From Kribbella sandramycini (GTDB taxonomy: Bacteria > Actinomycetota > Actinomycetes > Propionibacteriales > Kribbellaceae): a DNA stretch of 64,000 nucleotides. A program made the translations under genes and the position numbers. Numbering within the stretch: position 1 is the first letter of the stretch; each line of letters starts with the position of its first letter. The notes under the pieces were generated by a model, which saw only the letters and a program-made list of their open reading frames with translations, did no database searches and was not told the DNA's origin. The stretch covers positions 248,001-312,000 of the forward strand of contig NZ_JABJRC010000002.1 of NCBI RefSeq assembly GCF_013131805.1, read 5' to 3'. Shown piece by piece: positions 1-6,765 of the stretch.

Positions 1-1
1 C

Positions 2-310
2 GAGCACTTCCGCCGGTACCGGAACGCGCCGATGGAGCCGCTGGCGCTGTCGAATATCGGCGAGGCCTACCTCTGCCTGGGCGAGCACGAGCGCGCCCTG
101 AGCTACTGCCGGCAGGCGATCGAGCTGTTCGAATCCCTCGATTCCAAACAGGGAATGGCGAACGCGCTGACCGTCTTCGGCCGCGCCTCCTACGCGATCG
201 GTGACCGGAGCGCGGCCGGCGAAGCCTGGCGAAAGGCACGGCAGCTGCTCCACGACCTCGGCTACCCAGGCGTCGCCGAACTCGACAAGCTACTCACGAA
301 ACTAACCTAG
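2..310 (+). CDS. C-terminal part of a TPR-containing regulator (cut by window edge)
   Basis: The reading frame is open from the first bases, so this is the 3' end of a gene that starts outside the window. The visible 102 residues hold tetratricopeptide-like helices (pattern A-L-x-N-I-G-x-A-Y-x-x-L-G followed by A-L-x-Y and A-I-E-L) and a final helical pair ending KLLTKLT. Such tails close AfsR/SARP or LuxR-type ATPase regulators in actinobacteria; two more proteins of that kind lie in this window. The gene converges on the response regulator and shares the tetranucleotide CTAG at 307-310 as both stop codons. The exact class cannot be told without the N-terminus. Confidence 0.75.
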   Translation, partial: EHFRRYRNAPMEPLALSNIGEAYLCLGEHERALSYCRQAIELFESLDSKQGMANALTVFGRASYAIGDRSAAGEAWRKARQLLHDLGYPGVAELDKLLTKLT

Positions 311-960
311 CTGCGGCGGACCAGGCCGGACTCCCAGGCCCAGACGGCGACCTCTGTTCGGTTCCGGGCGATGATCTTGCGCTGGATGGAGGTCAGGTGT
401 GACTTCACGGTGGACAGCGAGATCATCAGCTCCTTGGTGATCTCGGCGTTGGTGCGGCCGCGGGCGACGGCGCGGACCACCTCGAGTTCGCGGTCGGTGA
501 GTGCGGGTTGGGCCCGCCGGACCTTTCCGTCCGGTTTCGCGAACTCGGCCAGCAGCCGCGTGGTGATGGACGGCGAGACCAGGGACTCGCCGTTCGCCGC
601 GGCGTGGACGGCCTCGACGAGCAGCCGCGGCCCGGCGTCCTTGAGCAGGAAACCGCAGGCGCCTGAGCGGAGCGCCTCGTGGACGAGCTCGTCGAGGTCG
701 AAGGTCGTCACGACCAGCACCCGCAGCGGGTCGCGAACCTCCGGACCGGCCAGCGCCCGGGTCGCCTCGAGCCCGTCGACGAGCGGCATCCGGATATCCA
801 TCAACGTCACATCAGGCCGCAACTGCCGCGCGAGGTCGATCGCCGCGCGCCCGTCGGGAGCCTCACCGACCACCTCGATATCGGGCTCCCGCTCCAGGAT
901 CAGCCGAAACCCCGTCCGCACCATCGCCTGGTCATCCGCAAGCAGCACCCGCAAAGTCAT
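307..960 (-). CDS. NarL/LuxR-family response regulator
   Basis: A 217-residue cytoplasmic DNA-binding response regulator. The N-terminal receiver begins MTLRVLLADDQ with the acidic DD pair, has the phospho-acceptor Asp in the VTLMDIRMP strand, a conserved Thr in VVTTF and Lys in LLKDAG. The C-terminal LuxR helix-turn-helix has LTDRELEVVRAVARG and TVKSHL. The ATG at 960 is chosen over an upstream in-frame codon because it fits the receiver start and overlaps the stop of the small ORF upstream (ATGA). It is the last gene of a run with a peptidase and a sensor kinase, so it is the likely partner of that kinase. Its target genes are not visible here. Confidence 0.93.
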   Translation of the reverse strand: MTLRVLLADDQAMVRTGFRLILEREPDIEVVGEAPDGRAAIDLARQLRPDVTLMDIRMPLVDGLEATRALAGPEVRDPLRVLVVTTFDLDELVHEALRSGACGFLLKDAGPRLLVEAVHAAANGESLVSPSITTRLLAEFAKPDGKVRRAQPALTDRELEVVRAVARGRTNAEITKELMISLSTVKSHLTSIQRKIIARNRTEVAVWAWESGLVRRS

Positions 961-1088
961 ACCCCTCCCTCCGCCCACGGCACCTCAGCAAGCACCCGCC
1001 ACCCGCGTTCACCTTCCGCGCCGGCGATCGGCCGGGCGGCCGGGGCGTGGGTGGTGTGGTTGTTGGCGAGCAGCACCCGCAGTGTCAT
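957..1088 (-). pseudogene. 43-codon chimeric remnant of a duplicated kinase/regulator pair
   Basis: Between the kinase and the regulator lies a 43-codon ORF (ATG 1088, TGA 957-959). Its first eight residues, MTLRVLLA, are identical to the start of the downstream response regulator. Its last 22 residues (AGAEGERGWRVLAEVP and on) match the C-terminus of the upstream kinase (AGEDGDRGWQVLAELP and on) at 12 positions. The simplest reading is that an ancestral kinase-regulator-kinase-regulator array lost the DNA between the start of one regulator and the end of the second kinase, leaving an in-frame scar. Both ends keep ATGA overlaps, so translation would still pass from kinase to regulator. Whether the peptide is stable is unknown. 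Confidence 0.7.
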
Positions 1089-2212
1089 GACTCCTCCTCG
1101 GGCAGTGGGAGCTCGGCGAGTACTTGCCAGCCGCGGTCGCCGTCCTCGCCTGCGACCAGCCGGCCGCCCAACGCGTCGATCCGCTCCCGCATACCGATCA
1201 GGCCGTAGCCATCGGCCGTTCTCCGGCCGCGGGTGGGACGGACGCCGTCGTTGTGGATCGCGACGCGGAGGTAGCCGTCGGCCGCGGTCAGGTCGACGGC
1301 GATGCGCCGGGCATCGGGTGCGTGCCGGCGAACGTTGGTCAGCGACTCCAGGAGGACGCGGTGCACGGTCGAGACCGTGACCGCCGCGACCGGCAGCTCG
1401 GCGAGCCCGGGCGCCATCCGCACGGTCACCAGCTCATTGCCCTCGACAACTGTCTCGACCGCTTCGGCGAGCCCGCCGGCGGTCGGCGCCGCCTGCTCGG
1501 GGCTGCGCAGCACGGTGACGAGACTGCGGACGGCGGCCAGCGCCTCGGCCCCGGCCTTCTCGATCTCGCCGAGCATCTCCTGGTCGCCGCCGACGACCTG
1601 CGCCGCTTGCGCCCGGACGACGACGCCGGTGATGTGATGGGCGACGAGATCGTGCAGCTCGCGCGCGAGGGCGAGCCGCTCGCGGTTGCGCGCCGCGGCG
1701 AGCGCCGCCTCCCGGCGGGCGACGCTGTCGCGCAGGATCAGCCCGATCGCGACCGCCGCGCCCCACAGCATCGCCCAGACGATCGCGATCGTGAGCGCCG
1801 GCTCCTGGTCGCCGTACCGGAGTTTGGGCGCGGCCGTCACGGCCAGCCCGCCGAGAACGGCCAGCGCGGCGGCCGGGCGGGGGAGGAGCCGATGGCAACA
1901 GGCCCCGACGAGCAGGAACAGCGCGAGCGCCTCGGCGTCCCCGGCGAACGGCGCCTCCAGCTGGAGCAGGTAGCCGATCGCGCTGCAGACCAGAGAGACC
2001 GAGATCGCGGCGGCGGCGAGCTGGGCCAACCGCTCGGGGTAGCGGCGGCGGAGCAGGGCCAGCGCCGCGACGACGAAACCCGACGCGAAGTAGAGCGCCT
2101 CGCCGGGCTGCGGCGCCTCCAGGATGATCCGCCGGACCAGCTCCTCGCCGGTCAGACCGGCGAGGAGCACGATCTCGAGGATCAGGAGACCCCGATGGGT
2201 GGCACGGTTCAC
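1085..2212 (-). CDS. Sensor histidine kinase (HisKA_3 type)
   Basis: A 375-residue membrane kinase. Roughly residues 8-165 form several hydrophobic segments (for example GLLILEIVLLAGLTG and the Ala/Leu-rich stretches that follow) with no large extracellular domain. The dimerisation helix has RELHDLVAHHITG with the phospho-accepting His, followed by an HATPase domain (N box SLTNVRRHAPDA, G box DGYGLIGMRERIDALGG). The start is GTG, which overlaps the stop of the upstream peptidase (GTGA at 2209-2212), so the two are probably translationally coupled. The cognate regulator is encoded just downstream. The signal is unknown; a membrane-embedded sensor of envelope stress is a common role for this architecture, but that is inference. 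Confidence 0.93.
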   Translation of the reverse strand: MNRATHRGLLILEIVLLAGLTGEELVRRIILEAPQPGEALYFASGFVVAALALLRRRYPERLAQLAAAAISVSLVCSAIGYLLQLEAPFAGDAEALALFLLVGACCHRLLPRPAAALAVLGGLAVTAAPKLRYGDQEPALTIAIVWAMLWGAAVAIGLILRDSVARREAALAAARNRERLALARELHDLVAHHITGVVVRAQAAQVVGGDQEMLGEIEKAGAEALAAVRSLVTVLRSPEQAAPTAGGLAEAVETVVEGNELVTVRMAPGLAELPVAAVTVSTVHRVLLESLTNVRRHAPDARRIAVDLTAADGYLRVAIHNDGVRPTRGRRTADGYGLIGMRERIDALGGRLVAGEDGDRGWQVLAELPLPEEES

Positions 2213-3702
2213 TGCGGCGCCGCCGCTGCCGAGCAGGCGTAGTCGTGCGCCGGGCGCTCACCGGTGGTCAGGAAGGTCGTCACCGGGTAGTTCGCGCACT
2301 GATTGCGGCCGAACAGGTAGGTGCCGTGGCCGCCCTGATCGGCGGTGACCATGACGGCCCGGTCCCCGAACGCCTTCCGCAGGGCTTTGGCGCCGGCCAG
2401 CGGAGTGGCCGGATCACGATCGTTCTGCACCATCAGCACATTCGACGGGCCCTCATCGGTGATGCGGACCGCAGGCTCGGTCGGATCGGCCCAGAAGGCG
2501 CACGGCTGAATGTTGGCCGCGGCCGCGCCGAACAACGGGTACCGAACTCTGTCCACTGCCACCTTCTGCTGATAGGCCCGCACGGTCGTCGGCCAGCGGG
2601 AGTCGTTGCAGATCATGGCATAACGGCCGGAGACCAGGTTGTCTGCGCCGTCAGCCTTCGCGACCGCGGCCGTCCCTTCGATCGGCGGCAGCGGCTGATC
2701 CGTGTCGACCGCTTTCCACAGCTGGGCAAGCGGCGCCAGCTGGGTAGGCCCGTAGGAGTAGGCGAACAGCAGCAGCCGGAAGATCGTGCCGTCGAGCTCG
2801 CCGACCGGCTTCTTGTCCAGCTTCGCGGCGAGCTCGAAGTACTTCGCCTTGATCTGCCCCGGCGTCCGGCCCAGACCGTACTCGCGGTGGTTGGCGGCGG
2901 CGTACGCCGCGAAATCCGGGAAGCGGTCCTCGACGCCCTGCCCCCACAGCCGCTCGCTCGGGTAGTCCCACCCGCCGGCGCCGAGATTGCTGTCCAGGAC
3001 GACGCGGTCGCTGCGCTCGGGGAAGAGCGTGGTGAAGAGCGCGCCCAGATGGGTGCCCCACGAGGCGCCGAGGTACGACGCCTTCGGCTCGCCCAGCGCC
3101 GCGCGGATCCGATCCAGGTCGCGGGCGGTGTTCGCGGTCGAGATATGCCGCATGACGCCGGCCGTCGGGGACGCGGCGCATTGCGCGGCGATCTGCTGCA
3201 CCTCACCGGCGCGCTTGGTGACGTCGGCCGCCGAGCGAGCGTACGGCGGGATGTTGCCGTATCGCTGTTGTTCGGCGGTCAGCTCGCAGCTCACCGGCGT
3301 ACTGCGCCCGATCCCGCGCGGGTCGAACCCGATCACGTCGTACGCGTCCCGCACGCTCTGCGGGAGTTTGGCCGCGACCAGCGTCGCCGGGTAGCCGAGG
3401 CCGGAGCTGGGCCCGCCGGGATTGGTCAGCAGGATGCCGCGGCGCTGCTCGGGTTTCGTGCTCGGCAGCCGGGAGATCGCGATCTCGATCGTCCGGCCGC
3501 CGGGGGTGCGGTAGTCGAGCGGGACGTCGATCGTCGCGCACTGCAGGCCGGGTGGGACGGGCACGCCCGGCGAGACATCCGCCGGGCACGCGCCCCAGTC
3601 GAGATTGTCCTTGCGGGGCGGCGGTTCCGCCTGTGACGTACCGGGAATTGTTGCCGTGGCCAACGTGGCGAGGGCGATCCCCAAGGACAAGGTTTTCCGC
3701 AT
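2209..3702 (-). CDS. Secreted alpha/beta-hydrolase, tripeptidyl-aminopeptidase-like
   Basis: A 497-residue exported hydrolase. Residues 1-25 are a Sec signal peptide ending in SQA. Next come the typical start of mature family members (LDWGACP), an oxyanion-type LLTNPGGPSSG, the region VIGFDPRGIGRSTP, the nucleophile elbow GASWGT with the catalytic Ser, and a C-terminal domain with GHGTYLFGRNQC close to the end that supplies the His. Family members related to the Streptomyces SlpD/SlpE/Tap proteins release peptides from the N-terminus of substrates outside the cell. The ATG follows a GGAAAG Shine-Dalgarno-like stretch. It is the first gene of the operon that continues into the sensor kinase, which is unusual company for a secreted peptidase. 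Confidence 0.9.
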   Translation of the reverse strand: MRKTLSLGIALATLATATIPGTSQAEPPPRKDNLDWGACPADVSPGVPVPPGLQCATIDVPLDYRTPGGRTIEIAISRLPSTKPEQRRGILLTNPGGPSSGLGYPATLVAAKLPQSVRDAYDVIGFDPRGIGRSTPVSCELTAEQQRYGNIPPYARSAADVTKRAGEVQQIAAQCAASPTAGVMRHISTANTARDLDRIRAALGEPKASYLGASWGTHLGALFTTLFPERSDRVVLDSNLGAGGWDYPSERLWGQGVEDRFPDFAAYAAANHREYGLGRTPGQIKAKYFELAAKLDKKPVGELDGTIFRLLLFAYSYGPTQLAPLAQLWKAVDTDQPLPPIEGTAAVAKADGADNLVSGRYAMICNDSRWPTTVRAYQQKVAVDRVRYPLFGAAAANIQPCAFWADPTEPAVRITDEGPSNVLMVQNDRDPATPLAGAKALRKAFGDRAVMVTADQGGHGTYLFGRNQCANYPVTTFLTTGERPAHDYACSAAAAPQ

Positions 3703-3769
3703 CTGACTTTCCTTCGGACGAGGTCGATGTGGTCAACACCCACTCTTCCTATCGGCTCGTCCGCACACA

Positions 3770-4318
3770 TCACACGCGCGGCTGGTTCAGTACCGGCCGA
3801 AAGTACGACGTGCCGGCGTCCGCGGTCCGGCGTTGCGCGGCGGCGGCCAGCGCGATCATCACGGCCGGGATCAGCAGGTCGTACAGCAGCACGCCGCCGG
3901 TGTTGCCAGGCGCATGGTTGCCGCGGAAGAAGAACTGGAACAGGTGGCCGAGATCGGCGCCCCAGAGGAACATCCCCGCGCCCAGGCCGATGGTCATCCG
4001 CTCCCGGGCCGACGCCTTCGCCGACGCCGCGCGGAAGGCGAGGACAGCCAGGCACAGGTTGGCGCAGCCGATCTCGAACTCGAACGGCGTCTGCCGGAAG
4101 CCGATCGCCTCCGACATCACGCCGGGCACGGTGAAGAACGAGATCGTCATCCACAGGCTGCCGCCGCCGAGGGCCGCGCCGGCCCACCAGCGCTGCCAGA
4201 TCTCCAGCTTCTCCGCGGGAGCGGTCACGTGCCGGGTCCGGATCAGCGCGCCGGCCACCGCCAGCACGAGCCAGATCATCGGGACCGAGGTTTCTGCGAG
4301 ATAGGTCGTTGTGTTCAT
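3770..4318 (-). CDS. Membrane protein of unknown function
   Basis: A 182-residue integral membrane protein with about five hydrophobic segments (near residues 13-28, 47-65, 80-98, 108-128 and 141-162) and few charges between them. A conserved-looking stretch, GADLGHLFQFFFRGNHAPGN, sits in the second half. I do not recognise a characterised family; related actinobacterial proteins are annotated only as hypothetical membrane proteins. It is transcribed away from a MarR regulator across a 57-bp gap that holds a perfect palindrome, so it is a natural target of that regulator. A role in export or in handling a small toxic molecule is a guess from this context alone. Confidence 0.75.
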   Translation of the reverse strand: MNTTTYLAETSVPMIWLVLAVAGALIRTRHVTAPAEKLEIWQRWWAGAALGGGSLWMTISFFTVPGVMSEAIGFRQTPFEFEIGCANLCLAVLAFRAASAKASARERMTIGLGAGMFLWGADLGHLFQFFFRGNHAPGNTGGVLLYDLLIPAVMIALAAAAQRRTADAGTSYFRPVLNQPRV

Positions 4319-4335
4319 GACCTAAATCTTGCATG

Positions 4336-4347
4336 GTTAATATTAAC
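4336..4347. promoter_or_regulatory. Palindromic operator candidate between the membrane gene and marR
   Basis: GTTAATATTAAC is a perfect 12-bp palindrome in an unusually AT-rich spot inside the 57-bp divergent gap. Size, symmetry and position fit a MarR dimer site controlling both genes. Binding is inferred, not shown. Confidence 0.6.
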
Positions 4348-4375
4348 TAGTCAAGAATGAGGTAGGCTCACCCCC

Positions 4376-4798
4376 ATGGATGACGGGTTGCCGGATTTGC
4401 TGCACCGCGTGGTGTTCCTGCTGGGGGAGGCGTCGCGCCGGGCGACGGACGATCCGGGCGGTCTGACCTACAGCCAGATGCGGCTGCTGGGCACGCTGGA
4501 GGAGATCCAGCCGGTCACGCAGCACCGGCTCGCGCAGGCGCTGTCGGTCTCCGACCCGGCGATCAGCCGGGCGCTGAAACCGCTGGAGGCGGCCGGGCTG
4601 GTCCAGGTCCGTACTGACCCCGATCACGGCCGCCGTCGTCTGGTCGCGCTCACCGAGGCCGGGCGGAGCGCCTTCCACGACACCGGCCGCCCGCTGTACG
4701 ACCGGCTCCGGGCCGCGCTCGTCGAGGCCGGCTTCCCGTACGAGCGCTACCTCGAGGACACCGCCCGGCTGGCCGACATCCTCAGCCCGAAACCCTAG
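4376..4798 (+). CDS. MarR-family transcriptional regulator
   Basis: A 140-residue winged-helix regulator. The recognition region is QHRLAQALSVSDPAISRALKPLEAAGLVQ and the wing DPDHGRRRLVALTEAG carries the family's D-x-R-x-x-x-(L)-T motif. N- and C-terminal helices would form the dimer. It acts in the cytoplasm as a ligand-responsive repressor in most relatives. It is divergent from a membrane protein gene with a shared palindrome in the gap. Its 3' end overlaps the convergent DUF3137-like gene by 17 bp. The ligand is unknown. Confidence 0.92.
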   Translation: MDDGLPDLLHRVVFLLGEASRRATDDPGGLTYSQMRLLGTLEEIQPVTQHRLAQALSVSDPAISRALKPLEAAGLVQVRTDPDHGRRRLVALTEAGRSAFHDTGRPLYDRLRAALVEAGFPYERYLEDTARLADILSPKP

Positions 4799-5480
4799 GG
4801 CGCCCGAAGTCCTGCAGGACGAACGGCGGAATCCGCTCGGCGATCCCGTGCAGCACGGGCAGTACGGCGAGAGTGCCTGGGACGGTCCAGGGCGCCGGCG
4901 CCGCGATGACGATCAGCGGGCCGAAGATCCGGAACCGCAGGCCGGGGTTGGCGAGCAGGAACTCCATCATCCGCGGATGCAGCACGGCCGACGAGTAGCG
5001 CTGGTCCGCGCTGTACACGTCGAACGCGCGGTTGAACGCCTCGCTCTCGCTCTCGAACCGCGCAAGCGGCAGCTCGAACTGTCCCCGCTCCCCGACGACC
5101 AGATCGGGCAGCAGGACCGGAAGCTCGACCGCGACCACGTGATTCACGACCTTGGTCGGGAGCTTCCCGCCGCTGGAGTAGGTGTACTCCGCCATCCGGA
5201 TGGGCCGGCCCTCGTGCTGCCCGACGAGCATCCGGCGCAACCGGCCGCTGTGCCGGAGCGAAGCGGCCGCGGCCGACCCGAGCATCGCATCGGTGTCGAC
5301 GCCACGCTGCCACCCGTACCGCTCGGCACCGGCCTGATCCCGCTTCAGCTGCGCCTTGTCCTTGTCCACGAGCGGCCCGACGACATGGATCAACAGCCAC
5401 CCGAACAGCCACAACCAGCCGATCATCAGCGCCAGCCCGGCCTGGATCCCCATCACCGCGTTGAACACATCAGCCAGCAC
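4782..5480 (-). CDS. Membrane-anchored DUF3137-like protein
   Basis: A 232-residue protein with one strong N-terminal membrane segment (about residues 10-36, GLALMIGWLWLFGWLLIHVVG) and a soluble remainder. It carries FNRAFDVYSADQRYSSAVLHPRMMEFLLANP, the pattern I associate with DUF3137-type proteins, and a second hydrophobic stretch near residues 185-215. The start is GTG. The function of the family is unknown. The gene ends inside the 3' end of the convergent marR gene. The assignment to DUF3137 is from memory of the motif, so treat it as likely rather than proven. Confidence 0.72.
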   Translation of the reverse strand: MLADVFNAVMGIQAGLALMIGWLWLFGWLLIHVVGPLVDKDKAQLKRDQAGAERYGWQRGVDTDAMLGSAAAASLRHSGRLRRMLVGQHEGRPIRMAEYTYSSGGKLPTKVVNHVVAVELPVLLPDLVVGERGQFELPLARFESESEAFNRAFDVYSADQRYSSAVLHPRMMEFLLANPGLRFRIFGPLIVIAAPAPWTVPGTLAVLPVLHGIAERIPPFVLQDFGRPRVSG

Positions 5481-5553
5481 ACCCGAAACCTAGCCGATCA
5501 CCCGTCCACAATTCCGGTCCAGTCGCCCGACCCGCCGCCCGTACCCTCCCCGA

Positions 5554-6765
5554 ATGGACCTACTCGCCTGTGGTCACGCCGCCCTCGAAGGCCGCTTCCG
5601 ATCCTGTCTGCACCTGACCGTCGAGAACGATCTGGACGCCGCCCGCCGGTACACCGGGCGCGGTGGCGAGTACGAGGTCGTCTGCACCGACTGCTTCGAG
5701 CTGGCGGATCCGTGGTCCCAGCTTGCGACCATCTGCGAGGGCTGCGCCGAGCGAGTCGACGAGGAGGCGGTCTGGACGATCGTCGGCCAGCCGGAGGTGC
5801 TGCATCGGGACCGTCCGATCGGCGGGCACCTGTCCGCGGAGCCGGCGTACCTGGCCGTGGCGAACGACCGCTGTCTGGCGCCGCACGGCGACGGCTGGCT
5901 GGTCTTCACCGGCACCTACCTGATGACTCTGGACGGAAAGTCGCACCGGCTGAAGCTGCCCAAAGAGGACAAGAACACCGGTCATCCCCAGACGGAAGGC
6001 CCGGCGCTGCATGTCTCTGCGGACGGCCGGTTCGCGGCGGTGGCCTGGGATCACGGCCGGTACGGCCGGGTCGTCGACCTCACGACCGGCCGGGTCACGG
6101 TCGGCCTGGACCGCGGCGACGAGCGCACCTTCGCATCGGCCTTTCCGTGTGCGTTCCTTCCGGACGGCACGCTGGTCGCCGGAACGGCGTGGAATCGGCT
6201 CGACCTGTTCGACCCGGCGACCGGCGCGCTGCTGACTCCGCGCGTCGTGGAGCAGTCCGACCGTCGCTACCACTGGCATGGCCGCCTCCACGTGAGCCCG
6301 ACCGGCGAGTGGATCGTGGACGACGGTATGAACTTCGGCTGGCAGGGGGAACCGAAGGTCCATGATGTGCCGGCTTGGCGCGGCGGCGACGTCTACAGCA
6401 CCGAGCACTCCCGATGGCTCTGCACCCGGCCCGATGTCTACGGTCTGCCGATCGCCTGGGTCGACGACACGACGGTCGCCATCCAGGGGGTCGGTGACAA
6501 CGACGAGGCGATTGTGGACGGCGTTCAGTTGTACGACGTTCGTAGTCGCGAGCGGATCGCGACGATCTTCGGGCCGAAGGGGCGGATGTGGGGAAATGAC
6601 GGCGGGCTGGCTGTTGACGGGGAGGAGGGGCTGGAGTTGTGGGATGTTGGGGAGGGGGCGCGGGTCGGGGTTGTGCCGGGGTTTCATCCGATGGCCTACA
6701 ACGCCCGGACCAGGACGTTCGCGGCGCTCAGGGACTGGACGCTGCGGACGTACCGCCTACCGTGA
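5554..6765 (+). CDS. Hypothetical protein with N-terminal Cys pairs and beta-propeller-like repeats
   Basis: A 403-residue protein without signal peptide. The first 65 residues carry C44-x-x-C47 and C61-x-x-C64 plus C6 and C18, suggesting a small zinc-binding domain. From about residue 110 on there are repeats of the type LHVSADGRFAAVAWD, VDLTTGRV, LDLFDPATGALL and LHVSPTGEWIVDDG, which look like blades of a WD40/YVTN-like propeller. I know of no defined function for this combination; a cytoplasmic binding or scaffold protein is possible. Its stop overlaps the end of the convergent regulator by 9 bp. The last 60 codons are richer in GGG/GGA runs than the rest. Confidence 0.75.
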   Translation: MDLLACGHAALEGRFRSCLHLTVENDLDAARRYTGRGGEYEVVCTDCFELADPWSQLATICEGCAERVDEEAVWTIVGQPEVLHRDRPIGGHLSAEPAYLAVANDRCLAPHGDGWLVFTGTYLMTLDGKSHRLKLPKEDKNTGHPQTEGPALHVSADGRFAAVAWDHGRYGRVVDLTTGRVTVGLDRGDERTFASAFPCAFLPDGTLVAGTAWNRLDLFDPATGALLTPRVVEQSDRRYHWHGRLHVSPTGEWIVDDGMNFGWQGEPKVHDVPAWRGGDVYSTEHSRWLCTRPDVYGLPIAWVDDTTVAIQGVGDNDEAIVDGVQLYDVRSRERIATIFGPKGRMWGNDGGLAVDGEEGLELWDVGEGARVGVVPGFHPMAYNARTRTFAALRDWTLRTYRLP

